A stretch of 64,000 nt of DNA from Halomonas sp. UBA3074 (GCF_002366715.1 NZ_DFBS01000008.1:62001-126000); one strand, 5' to 3'; positions 17,781 to 26,884 are shown, numbered from the stretch's first letter. Numbers and translations: made by a program. The notes: a model not told the origin generated them from the letters alone.

Positions 17781-19563
17781 AGCTACGTTAGAATGCATTC
17801 AGGCAATTAACTCTCGTAGCGAGAGTGCCAATTCTATAAGTTTTGGTGCTAACTGTCAGCAGGTTATGGATATAGGGTTTTTCTTTGATGGAATAAGTCG
17901 AAATCTCACTGATGATGCGTTAACTGACAAATTTAGCAATGTAGCGGCGATGTTTGAATCACACCTGCGTGAACAGGATGATAACTTAGGTAATGCTTTT
18001 CGTAAGCACTACTACTCCGGCCTTGGAACATCCTTTGAGTCTAGTCTATCTGATGATGTAGTAGGTGCTGCGCACCGCGTTCCTGGCGAAGCCGTCGGAA
18101 CGGGTGAAGGGCAGTTGCGTTCCAGTGGCACGGATGCCGCAAAAGAAGTTCTCTCTGGTGGTGGTTCGGGGCGCTGGTACGAGGTTTTTGGGCGTTCATT
18201 TAAAGTATCTATCACTCAACCCTGGAACTGGGTTAAAGCGGCCCGGGATGCCGCTATTCGTACGGGTATTGAAGCCGCTGCACCTATCCGGGACACCTCT
18301 ATTGCCGCCAATCTCTTAATGAGTGGAAGCCACACCCGCCTTTCCTCCGCTGTTCGCGATTTCCACAATAGCGTTGCTGATGTTAAGCAAAACAGTGAGC
18401 TACCGTTGGCTAAAATACGTGTCTCTGTCTTTGGCTTCGATTTTGGGGCCGCCATGGCTAAAGCATTCGTACGGCGGCTGCTGGAGGAAGTGTGTGATCA
18501 GGATGGCGAACGTTTTGTTTATCAGGACAGCGATGTGGAGATGGTATTCGTAGGCTTGTTAGACTGTGTAGACCGTACTCATGCAGAGATGGGACTGTTG
18601 GATTGGTTTCACCCGTTAAGCCCGGTGCTTGATGATGGCGGAGAGTTACACCCAGGTTGCCAGCGAGCGCTGCATCTAGTTGCAGCCCATGAGCGGCGTT
18701 TCTATCGCCGCTGCCGTCCGCTGGGAGGGCAAAATTCGCAATGGCATGAAGAACTGTGCCCTGGCATTAGTGAGGACATTGGCGGTGGTCTGAAAGCTGA
18801 TGAACAGAAAGCCAGTGCAGAACTTTCGCGCGCCGCTCTACACCGTATGTACCGCCGCGCCACAATAGCTGGAGTGCCCTTTCCCCCGTTAGATAGCTTA
18901 GCTACAAGAGGTCGTCGTTTTGCTCAAATGTTTGAGTTGAACGATGAAATCGAAGGTTACTCACTGCCTACCCTAGCACGCCACTACCAACGGCTTACTG
19001 ATTCTCGACAAAGGCCTTCGGATGAGAACTTCCGCTCCCATACCCTGATTTATCTGGCCTGGCTAGCACAACGTTACCGTGACTATCAGGATACCCTGGC
19101 TGCTCTAGAAGCGCGCGAGGATGAATTGCCCAACCGTTATTACCATCGCACTATTGGTTCACTGGTGGCATCTGTTTCAGGTTCTCAAGAAGAGTGGTCC
19201 ATTCAAACGGCAGAGCGCGCTGAGATTGATGAGGCATTGTCCACATTAAAGCAAGCCTGGGGCTGGCTCGAGGATGTTGACAGCGAGGCGAAGGATATAC
19301 GCAGTCGAATGATGTCCTCTGGAAATACGGGAGCGCATGCTCGAGCAACACTTCGCCACCATTTTCAGCTGGCTAGCAGTTGGTACCAGTGGACAAGGGA
19401 AGAGTCACCTCCTGAACTACCCGAGCCTGTGGGATTGCTGTTCGCCTATGGTTTGCATGACAAACAGCCAGAAGAGATGACTTATCGAAATCGACAGCCC
19501 TCACAGCTTGTTGGCGGTTATCGGTTTATGACGTGGCGGGGTATTGATCAGCCTGAAGGGTAA
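17764..19563 (+). CDS. Tle1/DUF2235-type putative T6SS phospholipase effector
   Basis: The 599-residue protein carries landmarks of the DUF2235 alpha/beta-hydrolase domain of Tle1 effectors: an early strand with DIGFFFDGISRN (family: FFDGTxxN), a nucleophile-elbow segment VFGFDFGAAMAKAFV near residue 225, EMVFVGLLDCVDR with a candidate acidic residue, and LHLVAAHERRFYRR with a candidate histidine. In canonical Tle1 the elbow reads GFSRGA with catalytic serine; here the serine position is Asp. No signal peptide is present, consistent with VgrG-mediated export. The C-terminal 200 residues are not recognised. Starts at 17764 and 17773 are both possible; the second has better spacing from AGGGG. 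Context (vgrG, DUF4123, three immunity-like genes) strongly supports a secreted antibacterial lipase-like toxin; activity is uncertain. Confidence 0.8.
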   Translation: MNAMNEATLECIQAINSRSESANSISFGANCQQVMDIGFFFDGISRNLTDDALTDKFSNVAAMFESHLREQDDNLGNAFRKHYYSGLGTSFESSLSDDVVGAAHRVPGEAVGTGEGQLRSSGTDAAKEVLSGGGSGRWYEVFGRSFKVSITQPWNWVKAARDAAIRTGIEAAAPIRDTSIAANLLMSGSHTRLSSAVRDFHNSVADVKQNSELPLAKIRVSVFGFDFGAAMAKAFVRRLLEEVCDQDGERFVYQDSDVEMVFVGLLDCVDRTHAEMGLLDWFHPLSPVLDDGGELHPGCQRALHLVAAHERRFYRRCRPLGGQNSQWHEELCPGISEDIGGGLKADEQKASAELSRAALHRMYRRATIAGVPFPPLDSLATRGRRFAQMFELNDEIEGYSLPTLARHYQRLTDSRQRPSDENFRSHTLIYLAWLAQRYRDYQDTLAALEAREDELPNRYYHRTIGSLVASVSGSQEEWSIQTAERAEIDEALSTLKQAWGWLEDVDSEAKDIRSRMMSSGNTGAHARATLRHHFQLASSWYQWTREESPPELPEPVGLLFAYGLHDKQPEEMTYRNRQPSQLVGGYRFMTWRGIDQPEG

Positions 19564-19574
19564 AATGTCGCCAT

Positions 19575-20006
19575 TCAATACCCCTTCCTAGCCAACCACT
19601 CTCTCAAAAAAGCAACTTCACTCTCCTGAGCAGCAACAATTTCCTCGGCCAGTTGACGAATCTCTTCATCCTCGCCGTGCTCCAGCACAATTTCCGCCAT
19701 GGCAATCGCTCCCTCGTGGTGAGGGATCATGCCCTGCGCGAAATCGACATCAGGAATGCCTGTGAACGCCGTTGCCATGTCTTCGTGCATACGTTCACTG
19801 GTGGCTTGGTAGGCGGCTACAGCAGGGTTGTCGCCATGGGAATTTACAGCGGCATGTTGGTCACCGTGGCCGCTGTGTTGACCATGCTCTTGGGCATAGA
19901 TAAACGGCGCGGCCATCACTACAGCTACCCCACATAGGCTTGCAGCCGTATTCAAAGCGACGAGGGGGCGGGAAGTGGACAATAGGATGTTGGCATGAAT
20001 CGGCAT
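19575..20006 (-). CDS. DUF305 family exported protein
   Basis: The 143-residue protein begins with a signal peptide (hydrophobic NTAASLCGVAVVMAAPFIYA, probable cleavage before QEHGQHSG), followed by a histidine-rich linker and a DUF305 helical domain with FAQGMIPHHEGAIAMAEIVLEHG. The HH pair and conserved methionines are thought to bind copper or other metals in relatives. It is expected in the periplasm. It stands alone, convergent with the effector gene and divergent from nfeD, and probably belongs to the core genome rather than the T6SS island. Confidence 0.85.
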   Translation of the reverse strand: MPIHANILLSTSRPLVALNTAASLCGVAVVMAAPFIYAQEHGQHSGHGDQHAAVNSHGDNPAVAAYQATSERMHEDMATAFTGIPDVDFAQGMIPHHEGAIAMAEIVLEHGEDEEIRQLAEEIVAAQESEVAFLREWLARKGY

Positions 20007-20128
20007 AGCAAGGCTCTTATCGGCAATAAGGGTAATTAAAGTTTAAAACCTAAAGGCCGCCCACAGGTCAAGACGTGCCAAGTGGGTTACCCTGTAAAGC
20101 ATCACCAATAAATTGCATTAGAGAGCAC

Positions 20129-20623
20129 ATGGACTGGAACCCTGCTTACAGCTGGCTGGTACTCGCCCTGCTATTAAGTTTGGCAGAGCTGACCTCTGGC
20201 GCGATGGTGCTGCTTGCCCTGGGCATTGCCGCGGCACTTACTGCCGCCGTTACTGCGCTGGGATTACCACTCCCCTGGCAGCTGCTCAGCATGGCTATTT
20301 TTGCAGGAGTACTGCTGCCGCTATGCGTAATGGTCATTCGTCCGCGCTTCTCTCCTCGTGGCGTTGCCTATGGCACCACGGGTACGGGCGTCGAAAAAGG
20401 CAATCGCTATACGACTTTGCGCCGGGATTTTGATGATGCCACCGGCATTAAGGTAAACGGCGATTTCTACCGTTTACGTGTGCTTGAAAGCGGTGAAACG
20501 GATTTACCCAATGGAACATCGGTCGTGTTCCAACGTTTTGAGGGCACCACTGCGCTGGTCACGCTGCATCAGCCAGAAGGTATCGACCCTCAAGATGATA
20601 ATTCCCAACGCAAGGAGCCTTAA
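20129..20623 (+). CDS. NfeD family membrane protein
   Basis: The 164-residue protein has N-terminal transmembrane helices (YSWLVLALLLSLAELTSGAMVLLALGIAAALTAAVTALGLPLPWQLLSMAIFAGVLLPLCVMVI) and a soluble C-terminal OB-fold-like domain starting near FSPRGVAYGTTGTGVEKG. NfeD proteins pair with SPFH/stomatin proteins in the same operon and are thought to modulate membrane microdomains or proteolysis of the partner. The ATG at 20129 (MDWNPAYSW) is chosen over an upstream in-frame start because the N-terminus then matches the family and TAGAGAG precedes it. The stomatin gene begins two bases after its stop. Confidence 0.87.
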   Translation: MDWNPAYSWLVLALLLSLAELTSGAMVLLALGIAAALTAAVTALGLPLPWQLLSMAIFAGVLLPLCVMVIRPRFSPRGVAYGTTGTGVEKGNRYTTLRRDFDDATGIKVNGDFYRLRVLESGETDLPNGTSVVFQRFEGTTALVTLHQPEGIDPQDDNSQRKEP

Positions 20624-20625
20624 CG

Positions 20626-21678
20626 ATGGATTTGCCCATTAGCCCCGGTTTATTAATAAGCCTTATTATTGTGTTGATCGCGATTGTGATCATTTCTAAA
20701 GGTTTAATCATTATTCGCCAATCGGAAGTCATGGTGGTGGAGCGCCTTGGTTCTTTCAACCGCGTGTTAGAAAGCGGTATTAACATCATCATTCCCTTTA
20801 TCGAGCAGCCCCGCGCCATCACCATGCTGCGTTATCGCAAAATGGGGGAAGAGTACACTGCGATTACCACCGACGAGACTCGTATCGATCGCCGCGAAAC
20901 GGTGATGGATTTTCCCGGTCAGCCAGTCGTCACCACCGATAACGTCACGGTGCGTATTAACGGCGCGCTCTACTATCAGATCATCGACCCTAAGCGGGCG
21001 GTCTATGAAGTCGAGAACATGAGCCAAGCCGTCGAAGTACTGGCGAAAACGACGCTGCGCTCAGTAGTCGGCAAAATGGAGCTGGATAAGCTGTTTGAGT
21101 CCCGCGCAGAAGTTAATAATGAGATTCAGGCTGCCATGGAAGAGCCTGCTTCCAAGTGGGGGGTCAAAATCTCTCGCGTCGAGGTGCAAGATATCGCCAT
21201 GCCCGAAGAGGTAGAAACCGCCATGCGCCTGCAAATGGCCGCCGAGCGTAAACGGCGCGCTACGGTTACCGAAGCGGAAGGTGAAAAATCAGCGGCGATT
21301 GCCATGGCCCAGGGCCAGCGTGAGTCTTCGATTCTGAACGCTCAAGGCGATAAAGAGTCCGCTATTCTGCGCGCCCAGGGTGAGCAGGAATCGATCAAGC
21401 TGGTGCTGAGCGCCATCGGCGATAGTGAAGAAAATAAACGCACGGTAGTGGGTTACCTGCTCGGTCAAAGCTATATCAAGGTGCTGCCTAATATGGCGAA
21501 AGATGGCGAGCGGGTATTTGTGCCTTACGAATCGTCGGCGTTGCTTGGTTCCATGGGCATGTTCCGCGAGATGGCAGGATCACCTGAAGATACGGTGACT
21601 AATCATCTTAAGAACCGTAACAGTAATGATGGCGATTTTCGTAGTGGAATCGTCGGCGGTGCCGTCAGCGGTCACTAA
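20626..21678 (+). CDS. SPFH/Band 7 protein (stomatin, QmcA-like)
   Basis: The 350-residue protein has one N-terminal membrane anchor (PGLLISLIIVLIAIVIISKGLIII), a Band 7 domain (SEVMVVERLGSFNRVLESGINIIIPF to MELDKLFESRAEVN) and a long charged helical region (MRLQMAAERKRRATVTEAEGEKSAAIAMAQGQRE) that mediates oligomerisation in relatives. It forms membrane-associated assemblies of uncertain function in the inner membrane. AAGGAG precedes the ATG by eight bases, overlapping the nfeD tail; the two genes form an operon that ends at a clear terminator. Confidence 0.92.
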   Translation: MDLPISPGLLISLIIVLIAIVIISKGLIIIRQSEVMVVERLGSFNRVLESGINIIIPFIEQPRAITMLRYRKMGEEYTAITTDETRIDRRETVMDFPGQPVVTTDNVTVRINGALYYQIIDPKRAVYEVENMSQAVEVLAKTTLRSVVGKMELDKLFESRAEVNNEIQAAMEEPASKWGVKISRVEVQDIAMPEEVETAMRLQMAAERKRRATVTEAEGEKSAAIAMAQGQRESSILNAQGDKESAILRAQGEQESIKLVLSAIGDSEENKRTVVGYLLGQSYIKVLPNMAKDGERVFVPYESSALLGSMGMFREMAGSPEDTVTNHLKNRNSNDGDFRSGIVGGAVSGH

Positions 21679-21709
21679 CAGCCCTGCGACAGCGTACAGA
21701 TAAAGGGTG

Positions 21710-21738
21710 AACCGGATTCAGAGTGATCCGGTTTTTTT
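21710..21738 (+). terminator. Intrinsic terminator of the nfeD-stomatin operon
   Basis: AACCGGAT pairs with ATCCGGTT across an 8-base loop, followed by a run of seven T. It lies 31 bases after the stomatin stop codon. Confidence 0.88.
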
Positions 21739-21925
21739 GTGCCCAAGGCAGCTAAATAACCGGTACTCAAGCGTTGAATTAACCATCATCACCTAGGTTA
21801 ATTTTTTAGCTAAACTGCCATCACCGCTCAGAAGGTTGTGCGCCATGCTGCATAAGCCATCAGTGTGTCATCGGTTGATGCAAACATCGTAGTAGGCGAT
21901 CTTGCTGTACATCAGGATATTTACC

Positions 21926-23767
21926 ATGTGGCTATGTGGTTACCCTCAATGCCGTGACACTCTGCTCATGATGGCCCTTACCATCCTGATGGTAATCTCT
22001 TGCACGCTTCAAGCTAGCACGTCGCCCCAACCCCTAAATCAGTGGGAGTATCGCTGGGGCGATTCCCCGCCCAATGTGGATGGCACACCGGCATGGCTCT
22101 ATAGCGATGCGCTGGAATGGCAATCAACGGCTTCCCCTTCCAATCCACCCGGGCGTGCTGGGCACCAACACCTTTGGTTGCGCACCACGTTGCCGGAAGG
22201 CCAATGGAATGACCCAGTACTTTTTATTACCAGTATTAACCTGATTGGCCAGGCTTATCTGGGCGATCAGTTGATTTATCAATATGGCGAGCTTGATGAT
22301 GAAGGGCGCGGTGATTTTGCAGGATGGCCCTGGCACATGATTGATTTACCCGAGGGCGCTGCGGGCCAGGTACTCACATTCCGACTTTACTCTTACTACA
22401 CCAGCATCGGTTTGTGGGGTGAGGTTAAGGTGATGGAGCGCATTGATGTTTTAAAGCAGGTTATCCATGATTCTGCTCAGGATCTTGGCGTTAGCGCACT
22501 CGTGCTGGTACTGGCGATTCTAGCCACCATTTTCGCGCTGATGGGTCCTGAACGGAGAGGGTTTGGCGCCATCGCCCTATTTGCTTACGCCTCGGGGCTG
22601 ATGTTGATTTCGGAAGCCCCGGCACGACAATTGATCGCCAGCAACGCCCTTGGCTGGGATACACTGCGGGCAGGCAGCTATTACATGCTGCCGGTGGCAC
22701 TAGGCCTGCTATTGAGCCATTGGCTTGAAGGCTCTGCTAAACGCTGGCTGACCCAGCTTTGGCGTTTACACTTTGCTTATGTGGTAGTGGCTATTAGCTT
22801 GGTTCAGCTCGGCGTTATCAGTCTTTCGGTGACGTTTCCGATATTCGACGTCCTGCTAATCGTGACCCTCCCGATCATGCTGTTGCTGGCTCTGTTTCGC
22901 TTTCCAAGGCTCAACTTTGACCAGCGTTTACTGGTACTCAGTTTCACCTTTTTCGCTCCGCTGCTAATCACCGATCTATTGGTAGCCCACGGTTTTCTCC
23001 CCTGGCGCCCTATCCCTCTCAGCTATGGATCACTGGCTTTTTCATTTGCTAACGCCGCCATTTTTCTGTGGCACTACCGCCGTACGCAGCAAGAATTGGC
23101 GATGTCCAACGAAACACTCGAACGCCAGGTCGCTTCTCGTACGGCCGAACTGGATGGGCTGGTGCGCGAACTAGAAGGGCTCTCTTTCGAAGACCCCCTG
23201 ACAGGGCTTCATAACCGTCGTCATTTCAATACGGTGTTCGAGCATGAGTGTCGCCGAGCGCAGCAGGATAACAGCCATCTATCACTACTGATGCTGGACG
23301 TGGACCACTTTAAATTGATTAACGACCGGTTTGGCCATGACGCAGGTGACAGCGTACTGGTGGAAATCGCCGCCCGACTCCGGCAACACTTTCAGGAGGT
23401 TGGCATTGTCTGTCGGTTCGGTGGTGAGGAATTTGTGGCGCTGTTGCCAGCAACAACCGTCGACCAATCGGCAGAGTACGCTAATGCTCTTCTGAACACC
23501 GTTTCTCAACAGCCGTTGATCTATGAGGAAGAACCTCTGGGGCGGATCACTCTCTCCTGCGGCATCGCCGCCTACCCAAGCCACTGCGAAGAACCACAGC
23601 AACTACTCAGGCTCGCCGACGAAGCACTGTACCAAGCAAAACACAGCGGCCGAAACCGCTGTGTTGTGTGGGCTAAAACGCGTCAAGCAAAGGCCTTTAC
23701 GCTCGCCCAAACAGATGTTTCCAGCGGTTTAGTTAGGGTGAATCGGTCGCCAGAAAGTGATCGATAA
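21926..23767 (+). CDS. 7TM-DISM-type membrane diguanylate cyclase (GGDEF)
   Basis: The protein of about 613 residues has an N-terminal signal or anchor, a periplasmic beta-sandwich sensor region (LNQWEYRWGDSPPNVDG to LRLYSYYTSIGLWGEV), a block of about seven transmembrane helices (residues about 185-395), a short coiled coil (LERQVASRTAELDGLVRELEGL) and a GGDEF domain with active-site GGEEF in CRFGGEEFVALLPA. It should make cyclic di-GMP in response to a periplasmic ligand. The RxxD inhibitory site normally found five residues before GGEEF reads QEVG, so product inhibition at that site is probably absent. No EAL domain is present. ATG 21926 is preferred to a TTG at 21902 because CAGGATA precedes it. 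The 3' end overlaps the convergent DUF2252 gene by 35 bases. Confidence 0.88.
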   Translation: MWLCGYPQCRDTLLMMALTILMVISCTLQASTSPQPLNQWEYRWGDSPPNVDGTPAWLYSDALEWQSTASPSNPPGRAGHQHLWLRTTLPEGQWNDPVLFITSINLIGQAYLGDQLIYQYGELDDEGRGDFAGWPWHMIDLPEGAAGQVLTFRLYSYYTSIGLWGEVKVMERIDVLKQVIHDSAQDLGVSALVLVLAILATIFALMGPERRGFGAIALFAYASGLMLISEAPARQLIASNALGWDTLRAGSYYMLPVALGLLLSHWLEGSAKRWLTQLWRLHFAYVVVAISLVQLGVISLSVTFPIFDVLLIVTLPIMLLLALFRFPRLNFDQRLLVLSFTFFAPLLITDLLVAHGFLPWRPIPLSYGSLAFSFANAAIFLWHYRRTQQELAMSNETLERQVASRTAELDGLVRELEGLSFEDPLTGLHNRRHFNTVFEHECRRAQQDNSHLSLLMLDVDHFKLINDRFGHDAGDSVLVEIAARLRQHFQEVGIVCRFGGEEFVALLPATTVDQSAEYANALLNTVSQQPLIYEEEPLGRITLSCGIAAYPSHCEEPQQLLRLADEALYQAKHSGRNRCVVWAKTRQAKAFTLAQTDVSSGLVRVNRSPESDR

Positions 23768-25055
23768 ACACTGCATAATCCTGTTCAGTGCAGTCGGCAT
23801 AAGCCACCGCTAGCGTTGAGACGACATCGACAAACTGCGTTTCCCGCCCTTTCAATCGTTGGCAAACGGCCTTGGCAAAACGGGTTGCGTCGCCCTGATT
23901 GAGCGCCTGCGCACCACGCAAGTGTTCACGAGCGAGAATTTCTCCCCACTGCTGGGCCAACTTTTTATAGGACTTGCCTCCAGAAAGCTTATGGGTGGGC
24001 ATGTCTTTCTTAAACGGCGAGCGCTCGCGCACCGAAAATACCTTCCCGTTCATGGTCAGCCAGCCAAGATAAGCGTCCGGATGCTCGGCAATGGCGTGGA
24101 ATGCGGCAGCATGGCGAATACCTTCGTTGGGGAACAGCTTTCGCCACGCCTGCTGCTGCGTCTTATCCATTAGCCGGAACGCCTCTGGCGGCACCTGCTC
24201 TTTAACATCCAAAATGATATCGTCGTGTTCGTGTTCAACCCCCCCTTCGATCAGGACATAGTAGCGCTCCACACCTAGTGAACCGGTACCTGCATCCAGC
24301 CGGCGGGCCGTATCTTTTACACGAAAATGGTGAGGGTCAGTCTCTTTAAACGCGTGTTGCAGGGTCTGCTGATACTCCTGCTCAATCAGGCGGCGTAATT
24401 GGCTGGCGACATCTGCCGGTAGATTGGCGAGCTTACCGGGCCGCTCGGCAAATTGACGGCCTTTATGCTCATCCAGTGTGGTCCACTTTTCGAGCATTCG
24501 CGCACGGCTCTGTTTATCCGCCACCTTATTCATGAACGGCTTCAGCGGGCCTTTGGCAGTGTCGAGAGTGACAGCATGAATGGGTTTACCATAGACGTGA
24601 TCTGCTAGCGTTTGGTAATAACCTTCTATTAGCTTTTTAAGCGCTTTATCGATCGCTTTGGTGTCCAGCTCCACATTCTCGCGACCATCCAGCACTACGC
24701 TGATAGCCAGTCGCCACACGTCGTATTGATAATCCCCAATCAAGGCATCATCAAAGTCGTCCATGCCATAGCGCACTTGGTCATCATGATGACCATAGGC
24801 ACCAAAGTTATAGGCGTGAGCATCGCCTTGCAGCCACGTTTGGGTTTCCGGCCATCCGCCAAACAGGGCAAAGCGCCAATCGTGCCAAACGTCATGCCAG
24901 AAAAGGTGATTGCTTCCCCTATAAAAGCGATAAGGCGAGGCCGCCATTTTGGCGTACTTGGCTTGGCGGGTGGCCGTGGCCAATGTCTTATTCGCCTGAT
25001 GAGTTGCCTCAATCACCTGCTGAGGGCGGTTATGTCCAGTCAGTGCATGACTCAT
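23733..25055 (-). CDS. DUF2252 family protein
   Basis: The 440-residue protein matches the DUF2252 family. The segments WLQGDAHAYNFGAYG and YGMDDFDDALIGDYQYDVWRLAIS resemble the catalytic GDxHxxN and metal-binding DFD loops of aminoglycoside-phosphotransferase-like kinases, so a small-molecule kinase fold is a reasonable inference; no substrate is known. No signal peptide is seen. AAAGG lies upstream of the ATG at 25055. It is monocistronic and its 3' end overlaps the diguanylate cyclase gene by 35 bases. Confidence 0.82.
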   Translation of the reverse strand: MSHALTGHNRPQQVIEATHQANKTLATATRQAKYAKMAASPYRFYRGSNHLFWHDVWHDWRFALFGGWPETQTWLQGDAHAYNFGAYGHHDDQVRYGMDDFDDALIGDYQYDVWRLAISVVLDGRENVELDTKAIDKALKKLIEGYYQTLADHVYGKPIHAVTLDTAKGPLKPFMNKVADKQSRARMLEKWTTLDEHKGRQFAERPGKLANLPADVASQLRRLIEQEYQQTLQHAFKETDPHHFRVKDTARRLDAGTGSLGVERYYVLIEGGVEHEHDDIILDVKEQVPPEAFRLMDKTQQQAWRKLFPNEGIRHAAAFHAIAEHPDAYLGWLTMNGKVFSVRERSPFKKDMPTHKLSGGKSYKKLAQQWGEILAREHLRGAQALNQGDATRFAKAVCQRLKGRETQFVDVVSTLAVAYADCTEQDYAVFIDHFLATDSP

Positions 25056-25170
25056 CGCGTTGCCTTTGTTAGTACATTGGTTCGACTTGGTAGAGCGTCT
25101 ATAAAAACGGTTATCTGCAAGGGTAATCGAACAACATGAACAGATTAAGTCAGCGTTTACTAGTTAGCGC

Positions 25171-26664
25171 TTACTCGCCGGCGTTGCTTTTCAGTCGTTT
25201 GAAGCCGCGAGGAGCAGAAATACGAAAGAAGCGTTCAACCACGTCTGCGCTGGTAGCAGGTGTCAGCAGTGACACTGTAATAAACACGGGCAAATTGATC
25301 AGCAATCCCCAGAAACCTGCATGAATACCCATCGGGTGCGGCCAAAGGAGCGTAAATGCCGTGGTAATCAAAAACCCCACTACGATACCGGCCATTACAC
25401 CCAAACGAGAACCGCGTGGCCAGAAGAACATACCTATAAATGCAGGCAGCACCTGGGAGGCAAAACCCAACCCCACTAGCAGAATCATCACCAGGCTACC
25501 GGGCTCTGCAATCGCCAGCGGCGCCACAATAAGGAACATGATAGGCAGGATTAGCAGCCGCGCCAGCTTGCCGGTGGTTTCACCCGAGAGTTTTAACACT
25601 GGCTGCAGCACATCTTTGCTAAACGACAGTGACACAGAGTGAATAAAGGGTTCGCTCGAGGACATCGAGGCAGCCAGCGTGCCTGCGCCCAACAGCCCAA
25701 CTAACACGACAGGCAAGTCCTGCATGGCGTATTCCAGCACGACGGTATCGGCGCGGGCGAGTTCAGGCAGCGAAAAAATGCCAATGAAGCCCACCACCAC
25801 CATAGGCAGAATCACTACGTAATAGGTGGGCAGCCACGTCGCGCTGCGGCGAATGGTGCGGGCGGAGGAAGCGCTCATCCACTGCGTCCATACTGGCGGC
25901 ATAAACGAGAACATCGAAACGATGATCGAGGTTGTCCAAAAACTAAAGCTCATATCACCACCGGCGCCTGGCAGGGTGAGAAACTCGCTATGGTCGGCCT
26001 GGATGCGTTCGAACACCCCCGCAAAACTTAACCCACCGGTGGCACTATGCACGGCCCACAGGCCAACCGCCCAGGCAACGATTAGCATCAGCACGCCTTG
26101 AAAGGCATTGGTGCGGCCAATCGCCCGCTGCCCACTGGCGTAGAGATACACCGCAATACAGGCAAGCACTAGCAGCACACCCAGCCATATCGGTATCAAG
26201 CCGCCACTCATCACAAACAGAATATAGGCCGAACCAATCGTTTGCAGAACAGCATACGCAATGGAGCCAATCGCCATCACGAGCGCGGCCAGCGCCCCCA
26301 GCGCGGGGCTTTGATAGCGGTCAGCGATGGCACTTGCTTGGGTCACATGGCCAAACTGCTCGCCGAACTGCCACACTTTTGGGCCGAAGTACCAAGCGAC
26401 CAACGCGAGATAAGCAAGGTAGATCGCTACATAAAATACCGCGACGCCTTTGGAATAAGCCCACCCGGGTGCCCCCATAAAGGTGTAAGCGCTCACGCTA
26501 CCCGCGGCGATCAGCAGGTAAAGCGTCACCGGCCCCATGCTACGCCCCGCCACGCCCCACTCTTCCAAGCTGTCCATGGAGCGGCCCGCCTTGGCGCGTA
26601 GGCCAATCACCATGGCAATGGCCACATAGGCCAGTGTGATGAGTAGTGGCCAAGGGCTATTCAT
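25171..26664 (-). CDS. Sodium:solute symporter (SSS family)
   Basis: The 497-residue protein has about 13 hydrophobic helices spread over its length and the SSS hallmarks GLRAKAGRSMDSLEEWGVAGRSMG near the N-terminus and a glycine-rich sodium-site region (GAGTLAASMSSSEPFIHS). It should import an organic solute with Na+ across the inner membrane. The pairing with an upstream DUF3311 small membrane protein is typical of monocarboxylate or related carriers, but the substrate cannot be read from sequence; a pantothenate (PanF) role is possible yet unproven. Its start overlaps the DUF3311 stop by 8 bases, and that gene in turn overlaps bluB. Confidence 0.87.
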   Translation of the reverse strand: MNSPWPLLITLAYVAIAMVIGLRAKAGRSMDSLEEWGVAGRSMGPVTLYLLIAAGSVSAYTFMGAPGWAYSKGVAVFYVAIYLAYLALVAWYFGPKVWQFGEQFGHVTQASAIADRYQSPALGALAALVMAIGSIAYAVLQTIGSAYILFVMSGGLIPIWLGVLLVLACIAVYLYASGQRAIGRTNAFQGVLMLIVAWAVGLWAVHSATGGLSFAGVFERIQADHSEFLTLPGAGGDMSFSFWTTSIIVSMFSFMPPVWTQWMSASSARTIRRSATWLPTYYVVILPMVVVGFIGIFSLPELARADTVVLEYAMQDLPVVLVGLLGAGTLAASMSSSEPFIHSVSLSFSKDVLQPVLKLSGETTGKLARLLILPIMFLIVAPLAIAEPGSLVMILLVGLGFASQVLPAFIGMFFWPRGSRLGVMAGIVVGFLITTAFTLLWPHPMGIHAGFWGLLINLPVFITVSLLTPATSADVVERFFRISAPRGFKRLKSNAGE

Positions 26665-26884
26665 GGTCGTCTCGCTCTACAATGCGATTACCGATCAGCA
26701 TGACCACCACGCAGGCAAAAATCACTAGATAGCTCCATACCACCATTAACGGGAGCCCCAACACTAGCGTTGCCCGATTCACCAGGCCAATCACTGGCCA
26801 GGTACCCGCCAGCACCAGCGCCACAAAAGCAATTAATAATCCCCATCCCGCACGAGAAGTGGGCATAACGATCAAACGTCGCAC
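26657..26884 (-). CDS. DUF3311 small membrane protein
   Basis: The 75-residue protein has two hydrophobic helices (GWGLLIAFVALVLAGTWPVIGLV and VLGLPLMVVWSYLVIFACVVVMLIG) and matches DUF3311, a companion of SSS-family symporters that may be a subunit or assembly factor of the carrier. The start is a GTG with AGGAG seven bases upstream. It overlaps the 3' end of bluB by 13 bases and the start of the symporter by 8, so all three are translationally chained. Confidence 0.82.
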   Translation of the reverse strand: MRRLIVMPTSRAGWGLLIAFVALVLAGTWPVIGLVNRATLVLGLPLMVVWSYLVIFACVVVMLIGNRIVERDDHE

